Shown here piece after piece: positions 44,895-53,938 of a DNA stretch of 64,000 nt. Location: contig NZ_JXJP01000001.1 in assembly GCF_000826645.1 (NCBI RefSeq), forward strand, positions 62,001-126,000. The letters are read 5' to 3'. Below the pieces are notes generated by a model. It had not been told where the DNA came from and made no database searches. It worked only from the letters and a program-made list of their open reading frames with translations. Made by a program: the position numbers and the translations under genes. Source of the stretch: Psychroserpens mesophilus. GTDB lineage: Bacteria; Bacteroidota; Bacteroidia; Flavobacteriales; Flavobacteriaceae. Within the stretch, counting starts at the first letter, position 1. The number at the start of each line of letters is the position of its first letter.

Positions 44895-46439
44895 TTATGA
44901 TACCATTTTTTGAAGCCAATGTTTGACGTCAACTGCTTTTTTAATAATGGCTCTTAGGTCTTCAATATTAACACGTTGTTGTTCCATCGTATCTCTATGG
45001 CGAATGGTTACCGTGTTATCTTCTAATGTATCGTGATCTACAGTAATACAAAATGGTGTACCGTTGGCATCCTGTCGTCTGTAACGTCTTCCAACAGCAT
45101 CTTTTTCATCATAGTCCACAGTGAAATCCCATTTTAAATCATCAATGATTTGTCTGGCAATTTCTGGTAAGCCATCTTTTTTCACTAAAGGTAAAACAGC
45201 AGCTTTTGTTGGTGCCAAGACAGCAGGTAATTTTAAAACAGTTCTAACACTTCCATCTTCAAGTGTTTCATCTTCTAAAGCATTAGAAAACACAGCCAGG
45301 AACATACGATCTAGACCAATAGAGGTTTCTAGAACATAAGGCGTATAACTTGCATTATCTTCATGGTCGAAGTATTGTAGTTTTTTGCCAGAAAACTCTT
45401 CATGCTGTTTTAAATCGAAGTCTGTACGGGAGTGAATGCCTTCTAATTCTTTAAAACCAAAAGGAAATTTAAACTCAATATCTGTAGCTGCATCAGCATA
45501 GTGTGCTAATTTCTCATGATCGTGAAAGCGATAGTTGTCTTCACCCAAACCAAGCGATAAATGCCATTTCATTCGCGTTTCTTTCCAGTGGTCAAACCAT
45601 TCTTTTTGAGTTCCTGGTTTGATGAAGAATTGCATTTCCATTTGTTCAAACTCACGCATTCTAAAAATAAACTGTCTTGCAACAATTTCATTTCTAAATG
45701 CTTTTCCTGTCTGTGCAATACCAAAAGGAATTTTCATACGTCCAGTTTTTTGAACGTTTAAAAAGTTAACGAAAATACCTTGAGCTGTTTCCGGACGCAA
45801 GTATAAATCCATTGCATGTTCTGCACTAGCACCTAATTTGGTGCCAAACATTAAATTGAACTGCTTAACATCTGTCCAGTTTCTAGAACCTGTAAGCGGA
45901 TCGGCAATTTCTAGTTCTTCAATCAATGCTTTAACATCTGCTAAATCTTCTTTTTCAAGTGATTGTCCTAAACGTTTAAGAATGGTATCTATTTTTTCCT
46001 GATAGCCTAAAACTCTTCCGTTAGTTGAAACAAATTCTTCTTTATTAAAAGCATCTCCAAAACGTTTTTCGGCTTTGCTAATTTCTTTTTCTATTTTATT
46101 TTCAATTTTAGCGCAGTAATCTTCCACTAAAACATCAGCACGATAGCGTTTTTTAGAATCTTTATTATCAATTAAAGGGTCATTAAAAGCATCAACGTGA
46201 CCTGAAGCTTTCCAGGTTGTTGGATGCATAAATATTGCGGCATCAATACCTACAATATTCTCATTCATCTGAACCATGGCTTTCCACCAGTAGTCACGAA
46301 TATTTTTTTTAAGTTCTGCTCCATTCTGAGCATAATCATAAACTGCACTTAATCCATCGTAGATTTCACTACTCTGAAACACGTAACCATACTCCTTTGC
46401 GTGAGAGATTACTTTTTTAAATTGATCGTCGTTTGCCAT
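44895..46439 (-). CDS. glyS: Glycyl-tRNA synthetase (alpha2 type, class II)
   Basis: 514 residues from the ATG at 46439 (MANDDQFKKV). An upstream ATG at 46460 would put seven residues before it, but the promoter -7 box lies between the two, so the mRNA cannot carry it. Class II motifs: LRPETAQGIFVNF, FAQTGKAFRNEIVARQF is near FRNEI, and the C-terminal GLDRMFLAVF with anticodon-binding tail. It is the single-chain glyQS-free form, as expected outside proteobacteria. Charges tRNA-Gly. Confidence 0.96.
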   Translation of the reverse strand: MANDDQFKKVISHAKEYGYVFQSSEIYDGLSAVYDYAQNGAELKKNIRDYWWKAMVQMNENIVGIDAAIFMHPTTWKASGHVDAFNDPLIDNKDSKKRYRADVLVEDYCAKIENKIEKEISKAEKRFGDAFNKEEFVSTNGRVLGYQEKIDTILKRLGQSLEKEDLADVKALIEELEIADPLTGSRNWTDVKQFNLMFGTKLGASAEHAMDLYLRPETAQGIFVNFLNVQKTGRMKIPFGIAQTGKAFRNEIVARQFIFRMREFEQMEMQFFIKPGTQKEWFDHWKETRMKWHLSLGLGEDNYRFHDHEKLAHYADAATDIEFKFPFGFKELEGIHSRTDFDLKQHEEFSGKKLQYFDHEDNASYTPYVLETSIGLDRMFLAVFSNALEDETLEDGSVRTVLKLPAVLAPTKAAVLPLVKKDGLPEIARQIIDDLKWDFTVDYDEKDAVGRRYRRQDANGTPFCITVDHDTLEDNTVTIRHRDTMEQQRVNIEDLRAIIKKAVDVKHWLQKMVS

Positions 46440-46443
46440 GATG

Positions 46444-46451
46444 CAAAAATA
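46444..46451 (-). promoter_or_regulatory. -7 promoter element of glyS, inside the upstream terminator tail
   Basis: Minus-strand TATTTTTG (TAnnTTTG) ends four bases before the ATG at 46439, so the mRNA would be leaderless or nearly so. Its T-run is also the U-tail of the terminator at 46452-46482. It decides the glyS start codon. Confidence 0.55.
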
Positions 46452-46482
46452 AAAAACCACTCCAATTTATAGAGCGGTTTTT
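46452..46482 (-). terminator. Terminator of the coiled-coil membrane protein gene
   Basis: AAAAACC (46452-46458) pairs with GGTTTTT (46476-46482), with CTC/GAG inside. On the minus strand the stem is followed by a long T-run that merges into the glyS -7 box. Confidence 0.65.
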
Positions 46483-46502
46483 AAGAAATTATATAATGTT
46501 AG

Positions 46503-47387
46503 TTAATTTAAATTTACTTGAGTACTTCCTAATTTGCGATCCTTATTAAATACATTAATAAAATACGTGCCTTTAGTAAGTGGTTTTTCATCTGCATCTG
46601 CCTCAATATCAACACATATATCAATGACCTGATTGTTGTATTCTACTATTTTTTTAGAACTGTATATTAAGGAGTTATCACCAAAACTAATGGCACCTTT
46701 ATCGGAAACCACATTGTTTTGAGGATTTACAATTTGAATGTAGATTTCTTTTTCTCCTTGTTCAGTCAATGCGTTTTCAGCAAGTGTAAAACAGACCTCT
46801 ATTTGATCTACTTTTTTAGCCATGTTTGAAGGACGTTTTTTTCCAAGAACTTTAAAGTACGATTTGGCTTCAAAGGAGTTAGCAGTAAGTAATGCTCCCT
46901 TTTCTAAGCTCCTGTTTAAATATTCATTTTCTTTCAACAAGGAATTGTTAGCTCGCCTTTGCTTTACTAATTCAGAGAAAGCGATTGACTTCTCCTCTTC
47001 AAGATTTTGATTGACTATATCAAGGGAGTCTATAACTTTAAATAAAAAATTATTTTTAGATTTTAAACTGTAGAGCTGATCTTTGAATCGTGAAATAACA
47101 GTAAGGTCGCTTTTGAGCATACTAAGTGAATCTAAAACAAGTCTAGTATTCTTTTTAGCAACTTCTAATTCTGAAGCGATTATATCATTAGAAATAGAAA
47201 CATCGTCATATCTGGTTATCATTTGTGATAACTCGCTTTCAACAAGCTTCTTTTCTTGTTCTAAAAATTGCTGATGCGCTTCAATGGATTGATAATTAGT
47301 AAAACTAAAAACGCTTAAAACTGTAACGGCAACTATTAATGAACCAATAATTAATCTATAGTTAAATAATTGAGGGTTAACTATCAT
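46503..47387 (-). CDS. Single-span membrane protein with periplasmic coiled coil
   Basis: 294 residues: one N-terminal transmembrane helix (LIIGSLIVAVTVLSVFSF), a long coiled coil (about 35-165: QFLEQEKKLVESELSQMI, later LEEEKSIAFSELVKQRR), then a beta-rich C-terminal domain (IEVCFTLAENALT, KEIYIQIVNPQNNVV, GTYFINVFNKDRKLG). Database entries of such proteins are sometimes labelled ParA-like, but there is no ATPase motif here. Role unknown. Divergent from the ComF-type gene. Confidence 0.7.
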   Translation of the reverse strand: MIVNPQLFNYRLIIGSLIVAVTVLSVFSFTNYQSIEAHQQFLEQEKKLVESELSQMITRYDDVSISNDIIASELEVAKKNTRLVLDSLSMLKSDLTVISRFKDQLYSLKSKNNFLFKVIDSLDIVNQNLEEEKSIAFSELVKQRRANNSLLKENEYLNRSLEKGALLTANSFEAKSYFKVLGKKRPSNMAKKVDQIEVCFTLAENALTEQGEKEIYIQIVNPQNNVVSDKGAISFGDNSLIYSSKKIVEYNNQVIDICVDIEADADEKPLTKGTYFINVFNKDRKLGSTQVNLN

Positions 47388-47456
47388 TATTAATTTTGTT
47401 ATTTTACTTTGCGAAACTAGAGAATATGATTACGATAATTTATTTTAATCGATGAA

Positions 47457-48137
47457 ATGGTAATAAATTTGTTAAACTTGTTTTTTCCTAAGGTTTGTTT
47501 GGCTTGTCAAAACTATTTGACGGACAATGAACTGCATGTTTGTACACAATGCAGGCATCAATTGCCATTAACAAATTTTCATTTTGATAAATCGAATGCA
47601 GTTCATAAAATGATGTATGGACGTGTCAAACTAGAGGAGGCAACAGCGCTGTTACATTTTTCAAAAAAAGGAATTGTACAACAACTTATGCACAATTTAA
47701 AGTATAGAAACCAAGAGGTTATAAGTAAGTTCTTAGGCGAATGGTTAGGTGAAGACCTTAAAAATTCTGAAGCTTATAAAACCATTGATGTTGTAGTGCC
47801 TGTACCATTGCACAAGTCAAAACTAAGGCAGCGAGGTTATAATCAGGTTGATAAATTTGGAAGAGCACTTGCAAACGCTTTACAAGCTGATTATAATTGT
47901 GATACGTTAATTAAGAAATCTGCAACTAAGACTCAAGTGTTTAAAGATCGCTTAAAACGAAGCTCCAATACGGATGCAAATTTTACAATTTCTGAAAAAG
48001 ATTCGTTAAAACACAAACATATTTTATTAGTTGATGATATTATTACCACAGGTGCAACTATAGAATCATGTGCGAATGCGCTTTTTACAATTGAAGGTAT
48101 AACGCTTAGCGTCGCAACTATGGCAATTACAGATTAG
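47457..48137 (+). CDS. ComF-family phosphoribosyltransferase-like protein
   Basis: 226 residues. An N-terminal zinc finger with four cysteines (CLACQNYLTDNELHVCTQC, residues about 15-33) and a C-terminal phosphoribosyltransferase fold with the PRPP motif HILLVDDIITTGATIES and VVPVPLHKSKLRQRGYNQV. ComF acts in DNA uptake in naturally competent bacteria; in Bacteroidota its substrate is unproven. It is monocistronic or leads into the Ig-like lipoprotein gene 84 bp later. Confidence 0.92.
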   Translation: MVINLLNLFFPKVCLACQNYLTDNELHVCTQCRHQLPLTNFHFDKSNAVHKMMYGRVKLEEATALLHFSKKGIVQQLMHNLKYRNQEVISKFLGEWLGEDLKNSEAYKTIDVVVPVPLHKSKLRQRGYNQVDKFGRALANALQADYNCDTLIKKSATKTQVFKDRLKRSSNTDANFTISEKDSLKHKHILLVDDIITTGATIESCANALFTIEGITLSVATMAITD

Positions 48138-48221
48138 CGGTAAGTCTATTGTCAAAACCAAGTTAATTGTTTTGACTATGATTGAAATAGTTGTTAATTT
48201 GTTTAAAATTTAGAAGCGACA

Positions 48222-49826
48222 ATGCACACAAAATGGTTTAAAATTTTAGTCTTAGTGTTAGGTATAATGATGCTTAACAGCTGTGCAAATAGAGGAAGAC
48301 CAACTGGTGGTGAAAAAGATAAAGAGCCACCAATAATTACAAAAGCAATTCCTGAAAATTTCTCGACGAATTTTAAAGGGAATGAAATTCGTATTTACTT
48401 TAATGAGTTTGTAAAGGTGAAAAATTTGCAAAAGCAACTTATCATTTCGCCTCCAATGGACATAGAACCTACTATTACTCCATTAAGTACTGCAAGTAAA
48501 TATATCAAAATTGTTATTAATGATACGCTCGAAGACAACACGACTTATGCCTTCAATTTTGGGCAGAGTATTGTTGATAATAATGAAGAGAATCCTTACG
48601 ATTATTACAGGTATGTGTTTTCTACAGGAGATGTTATCGATTCACTTTCCGTTAAAGGTTTAATTGTTGATGCCGAAAAGTTAAAGCCAGATACCTTTGT
48701 TTCCGTAATGTTGTATGAATTGGATTCAACCTATACCGATTCGACAGTTTTTAAACAAAAGCCCAAGTATATTACAAACACGCTCGATAGTTTAACCACA
48801 TTTAGTATCGATAATATTAAAGAAGGAAAGTATAAACTCCTGGCGCTTAAAGACAATAATGGAAATTTCACGTTTCAACAAAAAAACGATAAAATAGGAT
48901 TTTATGAAGGAGTGGTTTCAGTGCCAGCAGACACCACTTACACACTTAAATTGTTTAAAGAAGAACTTGATTTTGATGTGGTGAGACCGAAACAAATCGC
49001 AGGTCAGAGAATTGCTTTTGGGTATGAAGGTGATTATGAAGATATGAGAATTGAAATTTTAGGAGAATTGCCTGAAGGTTTTGAAACCCGAATCACAAAA
49101 GACAAAACCAAAGACACCTTGTATTATTGGTACAAACCAAAAATTGAAATTGATTCTGCATTATTTGTTGTCACGAATAAAACCTTTGTTGATACCTTAA
49201 CTCATAAGTTTCGAGATATTGACAAAGATTCACTGGTTATTAAAGCTGTAAATTCTGGAACTTTAAATTTTTCTGAAGACTTTATCGTTGAAGGTACAGT
49301 GCCTTTTGTAAATATCAATGAAAATCAGGTCACGATATTAGATCAAGATTCAATCAGTGTTCCCTTTACAACAAAATTTGATCAACTTGATAATAGCTAC
49401 TATTTCAATTTTGAAAAGAAAGAATCAGATAAATATAGTATTCAAATGTTGCCAAATACCTTTGAAGACTTTTTTGGAAATGTTAATGATACCTTGAATT
49501 ATTCCGTTAGAACAAAAACTTTTGCAGATTACGGTAATATTAGAATTCAATTGAAAAATGCTGAATATCCAGTTATTGTTCAAATAACCACAGAAAAAGG
49601 AGAGGTTAAATATGAGCAGTTTGCAACTGAAGAACGCCTGTTTGATTTCAGAAATATCAATCCTGGATCTTATTATATTAGAGTTGTTTTTGATGCTAAT
49701 GGCAACCAAAAATGGGATTCCGGAAGTTTTTTAAATCAGAGACAACCTGAGCGAATTAGCTATTATCCTGATATCATTGACGGACGAGCAGGCTGGGATC
49801 AGGTATTCGAGTTTATTTTAAAGTAA
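48222..49826 (+). CDS. Ig-like domain lipoprotein (Big_5)
   Basis: 534 residues: lipoprotein signal (GIMMLNSCANRG), then the Big_5-type Ig-like domain KEPPIITKAIPENFSTNF ... IRIYFNEFVKVKN (about 33-130), followed by regions with carboxypeptidase-regulatory-like folds (GLIVDAEKL, FSIDNIKEGKYKLLALKD and IRVVFDANGNQKWDSG near the C-terminus). A conserved Bacteroidota outer-membrane lipoprotein of unknown role. Its 3' end overlaps the convergent amidase gene by 14 bases. Confidence 0.88.
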   Translation: MHTKWFKILVLVLGIMMLNSCANRGRPTGGEKDKEPPIITKAIPENFSTNFKGNEIRIYFNEFVKVKNLQKQLIISPPMDIEPTITPLSTASKYIKIVINDTLEDNTTYAFNFGQSIVDNNEENPYDYYRYVFSTGDVIDSLSVKGLIVDAEKLKPDTFVSVMLYELDSTYTDSTVFKQKPKYITNTLDSLTTFSIDNIKEGKYKLLALKDNNGNFTFQQKNDKIGFYEGVVSVPADTTYTLKLFKEELDFDVVRPKQIAGQRIAFGYEGDYEDMRIEILGELPEGFETRITKDKTKDTLYYWYKPKIEIDSALFVVTNKTFVDTLTHKFRDIDKDSLVIKAVNSGTLNFSEDFIVEGTVPFVNINENQVTILDQDSISVPFTTKFDQLDNSYYFNFEKKESDKYSIQMLPNTFEDFFGNVNDTLNYSVRTKTFADYGNIRIQLKNAEYPVIVQITTEKGEVKYEQFATEERLFDFRNINPGSYYIRVVFDANGNQKWDSGSFLNQRQPERISYYPDIIDGRAGWDQVFEFILK

Positions 49827-50592
49827 ATGCGTCCTGATCGTTGAGAAAACCAAGTTTATTGCGATAAGTTTCGATATGAGTTTTACTTAACGTGACAATG
49901 TCTGTGGCTTCTTTATCCTTTGGAATGGTATCAATTCGTTTTCCCAAAACATCATAAGCTGCCGAATGTCCAGAATATTCATGATTATTAGCATCAAGAC
50001 CAACACGATTGATGCCAATGCAATAACTCATGTTTTCAATAGCACGAGCTTGTAATAAAGCATCCCAAGCATTTACTCTTACCTTAGGCCAATTAGCGAC
50101 GTAAAAGACAAGGTCGTAATCTTCAGTATTTCTTGCCCAGACAGGAAAGCGTAAATCATAACAAACTAAAGGTTTAATTCTCCAGCCTTTATAATCTATA
50201 ATTACGTTATGTTGCCCAGCTTTATACACCTTATGTTCACCAGCTAATGTAAAGGTGTGTCTTTTGTCGTAATGAATTATGGTGCCATCTGGTTGAACAA
50301 AAACTAATCGGTTATAAAATACATTATGTTCTTCAATGACAAGGCTTCCCGTTATTGCAGCATTTTTTTTCTTGGAAAGTGTTTTCATCCAAATTATTGT
50401 TTCACCTGTCATAGTCTCAGCAATGTGTTTGGCATTCATTGTGAAACCAGAAGTAAACATTTCAGGTAAAATTATGAGATCTACAGGCTCAGATATGTCA
50501 GCTATTTTTGAGCTAAAATTACGCCTGTTTTGCTCTGGGTTTTCCCAAATCAGATTGGATTGGATTAAGGCAACTTTTAGTTTAGTGTTCAT
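49813..50592 (-). CDS. Nitrilase-superfamily amidohydrolase (omega-amidase YafV-like)
   Basis: 259 residues with the nitrilase Glu-Lys-Cys triad: Glu44 in ILPEMFTSGF, Lys in HYDKRHTFTLAGEH and Cys in PLVCYDLRFPVWAR. This subgroup (YafV/Nit2-like) hydrolyses alpha-ketoglutaramate and similar amides, completing transamination salvage. The methionine-type aminotransferase at 51240 lies nearby on the same strand, which suits a glutamine-transaminase/omega-amidase pair, though a 180-codon gene lies between them. Confidence 0.9.
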   Translation of the reverse strand: MNTKLKVALIQSNLIWENPEQNRRNFSSKIADISEPVDLIILPEMFTSGFTMNAKHIAETMTGETIIWMKTLSKKKNAAITGSLVIEEHNVFYNRLVFVQPDGTIIHYDKRHTFTLAGEHKVYKAGQHNVIIDYKGWRIKPLVCYDLRFPVWARNTEDYDLVFYVANWPKVRVNAWDALLQARAIENMSYCIGINRVGLDANNHEYSGHSAAYDVLGKRIDTIPKDKEATDIVTLSKTHIETYRNKLGFLNDQDAFTLK

Positions 50593-50616
50593 GTACTAAA
50601 ATTACAAATTTTAGTC

Positions 50617-50662
50617 ATAAAAAAATCTATTTCAATTATCAATATGATAACCAAAATAGATT
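50617..50662 (-). terminator. Terminator of the small coiled-coil protein gene
   Basis: AATCTATTT (50624-50632) pairs with AAATAGATT (50654-50662), with an inner stem TTATCA / TGATAA. On the minus strand a run of seven T follows. Confidence 0.8.
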
Positions 50663-50685
50663 CATTGTTTTTAAAGATGTATTAT

Positions 50686-51174
50686 TTATATTTTCTTTTT
50701 AGCTCTTTCAACATCTTTTTGATAGCCTTCAAGTCTTTCTAGCCATTTAGCTTCATCCTGAGGCGATAATTTTCCTTTACGCTTAAGCTTTTCAAATTTC
50801 TTTTGTGAACTTTCCAGTTTCTTAGTTGCTTTGTCTAATCGACTTTGTGCTTTTTGTTGTTGTTTTAAAGCTTTTTCCGCCTTTTTTTGGGCTTTTTCTG
50901 CTTTTTTTTGAGCTTTTTCCGCTTTCTGCTTCTCTTTTTCTAATTTTTCAGCATCTTTTAAAGCTTGTTTGTTTTGAGCTATTTTTTCTGAAGCGATACT
51001 CGCTTTTTTCAAAATAGTAGTCTTGTCTTCAAGGTTTAAGGTTTCAGTCACATCTTTTCCGTCTAAAAAGATACGTTCATTTTTAACTTGATAGATTTTT
51101 CCATCTTTTTCAATGTCTTGCGCAAAAAGGAAACTGCTAAACATAAAGATGAAAATGAGAATTCTATATTTCAT
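50686..51174 (-). CDS. Small secreted coiled-coil protein, Lys/Ala-rich
   Basis: 162 residues from the ATG at 51174; an upstream ATG at 51228 precedes the -7 box and was rejected. A signal peptide (MKYRILIFIFMFSSFLFAQ) is followed by a short globular part (DIEKDGKIYQVKNERIF, DGKDVTETLNL) and a long KAQKKAEKA-type helix. Related to TolA-like helical proteins in composition only. Function unknown. Confidence 0.75.
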   Translation of the reverse strand: MKYRILIFIFMFSSFLFAQDIEKDGKIYQVKNERIFLDGKDVTETLNLEDKTTILKKASIASEKIAQNKQALKDAEKLEKEKQKAEKAQKKAEKAQKKAEKALKQQQKAQSRLDKATKKLESSQKKFEKLKRKGKLSPQDEAKWLERLEGYQKDVERAKKKI

Positions 51175-51207
51175 TGTATTTAATTTAATTGTTTGATAAA
51201 TCAGACA

Positions 51208-51215
51208 CAAATGTA
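51208..51215 (-). promoter_or_regulatory. -7 promoter element of the small coiled-coil gene
   Basis: Minus-strand TACATTTG matches TAnnTTTG, about 33 bp before the ATG at 51174. It lies inside the longer potential frame, supporting the later start. No -33 TTG is apparent. Confidence 0.45.
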
Positions 51216-51239
51216 GTATAGAAGTCACTTAAGTTTTTG

Positions 51240-52382
51240 TTAAATTTTATTGAGAATATCAGCTGCTTGTTTTAGAGTCTCATTGGTTTTGGCAAAACAA
51301 AAACGCAATACTTTGTGATCAAGTTTATTGTCGTAAAAAACAGAGAGTGGAATGGATGCAATTCCGTTTTCAATGGTTAATTGTTTGGCAAATTCAACAT
51401 CGTTTTTATTCGTAATCTCGGAGTAATCTAATACTTGAAAATAAGTGCCTTTTGAAGGCGTGAATTTAAATCTCGAATCTTTAATAAGACTCAAAAAATT
51501 ATCGCGCTTTTCCTGATAAAAATCAGGCAACTCTAAATAGTGACTTGAATCTTTTAGGTAATCGGCTAATGCCTTTTGAGTTGGATGATGCACCGAAAAC
51601 ACATTGAATTGATGGACATTCCTAAAGGCTTCCATCAAAGGTTTAGGAGCACAACAATAACCTGTTTTCCAACCAGTATTGTGAAAGGTTTTTCCAAAAG
51701 AGGCAGTGATAAAACTACGCTCTTTAAGGTTGTTGAATCGACAGACACTTTGATGTTGTTCATCATCAAAAATAATGTGCTCATACACTTCATCACTAAG
51801 TACAATAATATCTGTATTGTTTGTAAGTTCTTGAAGCCTTAACATATCGTTTTCACGCATCACAGTTCCAGTTGGATTGTGAGGTGTATTAATGATGATC
51901 ATTTTAGTCTTTGAACAGATACTTTCTTTAACATCAATCCAGTTAATGTTGTAATCTGGAGCTTTTAATGCTACAGGAATGACTTTCCCTCCATTAACTT
52001 CAATTGCAGGCTGATAACAGTCATAAGCTGGTTTGAAAATTATAACTTCATCATTAGGTTTAATAAATGCCGAAATGATGGTGAAAATGGCTTGAGTTGC
52101 ACCAGCTGTGACAGTGATTTCAGTTTCTGGATGGTAACTGGAATTATATAATATTTCAAATTTATTTGAAACGGCTTGTCGTAACTCTAAGTTTCCTGCC
52201 ATTAATGCATACTGATTGTAACCAGAATTCATGGCAGATGTTACGCCATCAATTAATTTTTGATCGCTTTTAAAATTTGGAAAGCCTTGAGACAAATTAA
52301 TGGCGTTATGCGCATTGGCTAAAGCGCTCATGACTGAAAAAATTGAAGGTTCTACCTTGGTGAGTTTTGGTGTGAATTGCAT
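51240..52382 (-). CDS. Class I/II aminotransferase (methionine/kynurenine type)
   Basis: 380 residues from the ATG at 52382 (MQFTPKLTKVE). Fold type I PLP enzyme: INLSQGFPNF, VTAGATQAIFTIISAF, IIINTPHNPTGTV, LSDEVYEHIIFDD and the PLP-lysine in SFGKTFHNTGWKTGY. Closest in pattern to YbdL/methionine aminotransferase and kynurenine-oxoglutarate transaminase. A longer start at 52430 was rejected since it adds no family residues and a TATATTTA box ends four bases before 52382. It lies downstream of ahcY, fitting methionine metabolism. Confidence 0.92.
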   Translation of the reverse strand: MQFTPKLTKVEPSIFSVMSALANAHNAINLSQGFPNFKSDQKLIDGVTSAMNSGYNQYALMAGNLELRQAVSNKFEILYNSSYHPETEITVTAGATQAIFTIISAFIKPNDEVIIFKPAYDCYQPAIEVNGGKVIPVALKAPDYNINWIDVKESICSKTKMIIINTPHNPTGTVMRENDMLRLQELTNNTDIIVLSDEVYEHIIFDDEQHQSVCRFNNLKERSFITASFGKTFHNTGWKTGYCCAPKPLMEAFRNVHQFNVFSVHHPTQKALADYLKDSSHYLELPDFYQEKRDNFLSLIKDSRFKFTPSKGTYFQVLDYSEITNKNDVEFAKQLTIENGIASIPLSVFYDNKLDHKVLRFCFAKTNETLKQAADILNKI

Positions 52383-52386
52383 ATAG

Positions 52387-52394
52387 TAAATATA
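52387..52394 (-). promoter_or_regulatory. -7-like box abutting the aminotransferase gene
   Basis: Minus-strand TATATTTA differs from TAnnTTTG only in the last base and ends four bases from the ATG, the same spacing as at panD and glyS. Weak alone; supportive of the start choice. Confidence 0.3.
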
Positions 52395-52409
52395 ATGAAT
52401 ATGATACTT

Positions 52410-52446
52410 AAGAAAATTAAAAACCCTCACATTTCTGCAAGGGTTT
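52410..52446 (-). terminator. Terminator of ahcY
   Basis: AAACCCT (52421-52427) pairs with AGGGTTT (52440-52446) around a 12-nt loop. The minus-strand tail is T-rich (TTTTTAATTTTC). Confidence 0.7.
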
Positions 52447-52458
52447 AATTTTATGATG

Positions 52459-52486
52459 AGATGCTGAGATTAGTTCAGCATGACGT
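52459..52486. repeat. Palindromic intergenic element, short (after ahcY)
   Basis: ATGCTGA (52461-52467) and TCAGCAT (52475-52481) with a 7-bp centre, followed by GACG, so the minus strand begins GTCATGCTGA. This matches GTCAT-ended flavobacterial interspersed palindromes I recall; only this copy is seen here. Confidence 0.5.
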
Positions 52487-52493
52487 CTATTCA

Positions 52494-53810
52494 TTAGTAT
52501 CTGTAATACTCAGGCTTGAATGGACCTTCTTGAGCAACACCAATATAATCGGCTTGGTCTTTACGAAGTTCAGTCAGTTCTACACCAATTTTTGCTAAGT
52601 GTAATTTGGCTACTTTTTCATCTAAATGCTTAGGGAGCATATATACTTCATTTTCGTAAGCATCTCTGTTCGTCCATAATTCAATTTGGGCTAAGGTCTG
52701 GTTTGTAAATGAGTTACTCATTACAAAACTTGGATGACCAGTAGCACAACCTAAATTTACCAAACGACCTTCTGCTAAGATGATAACATCTTTTCCATTA
52801 ACGGTGTATTTATCAACCTGAGGTTTAATTTCAACGTGTGTAGAACCATGGTTTTTCTTTAACCAGGCCATATCAATTTCATTGTCAAAATGCCCAATAT
52901 TACAAACGATTGTTTTGTCTTTCATCGCTTCAAAGTGTTGTCCTTGTACAATATCTTTGTTTCCAGTTGTTGTAATTACGATATCTGCATTTCCAACAAC
53001 AGTTTCCAGTTTTTTCACTTCAAAACCATCCATAGCAGCTTGTAAAGCGCAAATAGGATCAATTTCAGTTACAGTTACAATACTACCAGCGCCTTTAAAT
53101 GAAGCAGCAGTTCCTTTTCCAACATCACCATAACCACAAACCACAACCCGTTTACCAGCAAGCATAACGTCTGTAGCACGACGAATCGCATCCACAGCAC
53201 TTTCCTTACAACCGTATTTGTTGTCAAACTTAGATTTAGTAACCGAATCATTCACATTAATTGCTGGCATTGAAAGTGTACCGTTTTTCATACGTTCGTA
53301 TAAACGATGAACACCAGTTGTAGTTTCTTCAGATAAACCATTGATGCCTTCCATTAATTCAGGATAACGATCAAAAACCATATTCGTTAAATCGCCACCA
53401 TCATCTAAAATCATGTTTAAAGGCTTACGATCTTCACCGAAGAATAAGGTTTGTTCGATACACCAGTCAAATTCTTCTTCGTTCATACCTTTCCAAGCAT
53501 ATACAGGAATTCCAGCAGCAGCAATAGCAGCAGCAGCCTGATCTTGAGTAGAGAAAATATTACATGAACTCCAGGTTACTTCTGCACCAAGAGCTAATAA
53601 CGTTTCAATTAAAACAGCCGTTTGAATCGTCATATGCAAACATCCTGCAATACGAGCGCCTTTTAAAGGTTGAGAATCTTTATACTCTTCACGAAGACTC
53701 ATTAAACCTGGCATCTCTGCTTCAGCTAATTCAATTTCTTTTCTTCCCCAAGCCGCAAGAGACATATCTTTTACTTTGTAAGGTACGTAAGTTGGTGTTT
53801 TTGTATTCAT
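52494..53810 (-). CDS. ahcY: Adenosylhomocysteinase
   Basis: Splits S-adenosylhomocysteine into adenosine and homocysteine, keeping methylation running. 438 residues, normal for bacteria. The NAD-binding loop [17 protein letters not shown], the substrate regions [17 protein letters not shown] and [18 protein letters not shown], and the terminal KPEYYRY are all present. The promoter -7 box lies at 53908-53915 and a leader of about 90 nt follows. The leader may fold, but no known riboswitch is recognised. Confidence 0.98.
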   Translation of the reverse strand: MNTKTPTYVPYKVKDMSLAAWGRKEIELAEAEMPGLMSLREEYKDSQPLKGARIAGCLHMTIQTAVLIETLLALGAEVTWSSCNIFSTQDQAAAAIAAAGIPVYAWKGMNEEEFDWCIEQTLFFGEDRKPLNMILDDGGDLTNMVFDRYPELMEGINGLSEETTTGVHRLYERMKNGTLSMPAINVNDSVTKSKFDNKYGCKESAVDAIRRATDVMLAGKRVVVCGYGDVGKGTAASFKGAGSIVTVTEIDPICALQAAMDGFEVKKLETVVGNADIVITTTGNKDIVQGQHFEAMKDKTIVCNIGHFDNEIDMAWLKKNHGSTHVEIKPQVDKYTVNGKDVIILAEGRLVNLGCATGHPSFVMSNSFTNQTLAQIELWTNRDAYENEVYMLPKHLDEKVAKLHLAKIGVELTELRKDQADYIGVAQEGPFKPEYYRY

Positions 53811-53894
53811 ATTTTTTTCTTGTTTTAAAATTGCTCCAGCCTTTGGGTTTATGGCTTAAATAACTAAATTCGCTACATAATAATTACCAAATCC

Positions 53895-53915
53895 GCCTTA
53901 GGCGATGCAAAGATA
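53895..53915 (-). promoter_or_regulatory. ahcY promoter -7 box with an adjoining inverted repeat
   Basis: Minus-strand TATCTTTG (53908-53915) matches TAnnTTTG. At the expected transcription start lies CGCCT-T-AGGCG (53895-53905), a perfect 5-bp inverted repeat that could be an operator or a 5' hairpin. The gap to the ATG is about 93 nt. Confidence 0.45.
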
Positions 53916-53938
53916 ACTATTAAGTTTTAGATAATTAA

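Noticed and set aside
46440-46460. Longer N-terminus for glycyl-tRNA synthetase
   Set aside because: The -7 promoter box lies between the two ATG codons, so the earlier one would not be in the mRNA.
47083-47274. Open frame opposite the coiled-coil protein
   Set aside because: No start context or family; the minus-strand gene explains the region.
50876-50935. Tandem DNA repeat or CRISPR-like array in the coiled-coil gene
   Set aside because: The repeat of about 21 bp encodes the Lys/Ala helix (KAEKAQK units) and has no spacer pattern. It is a coding repeat.
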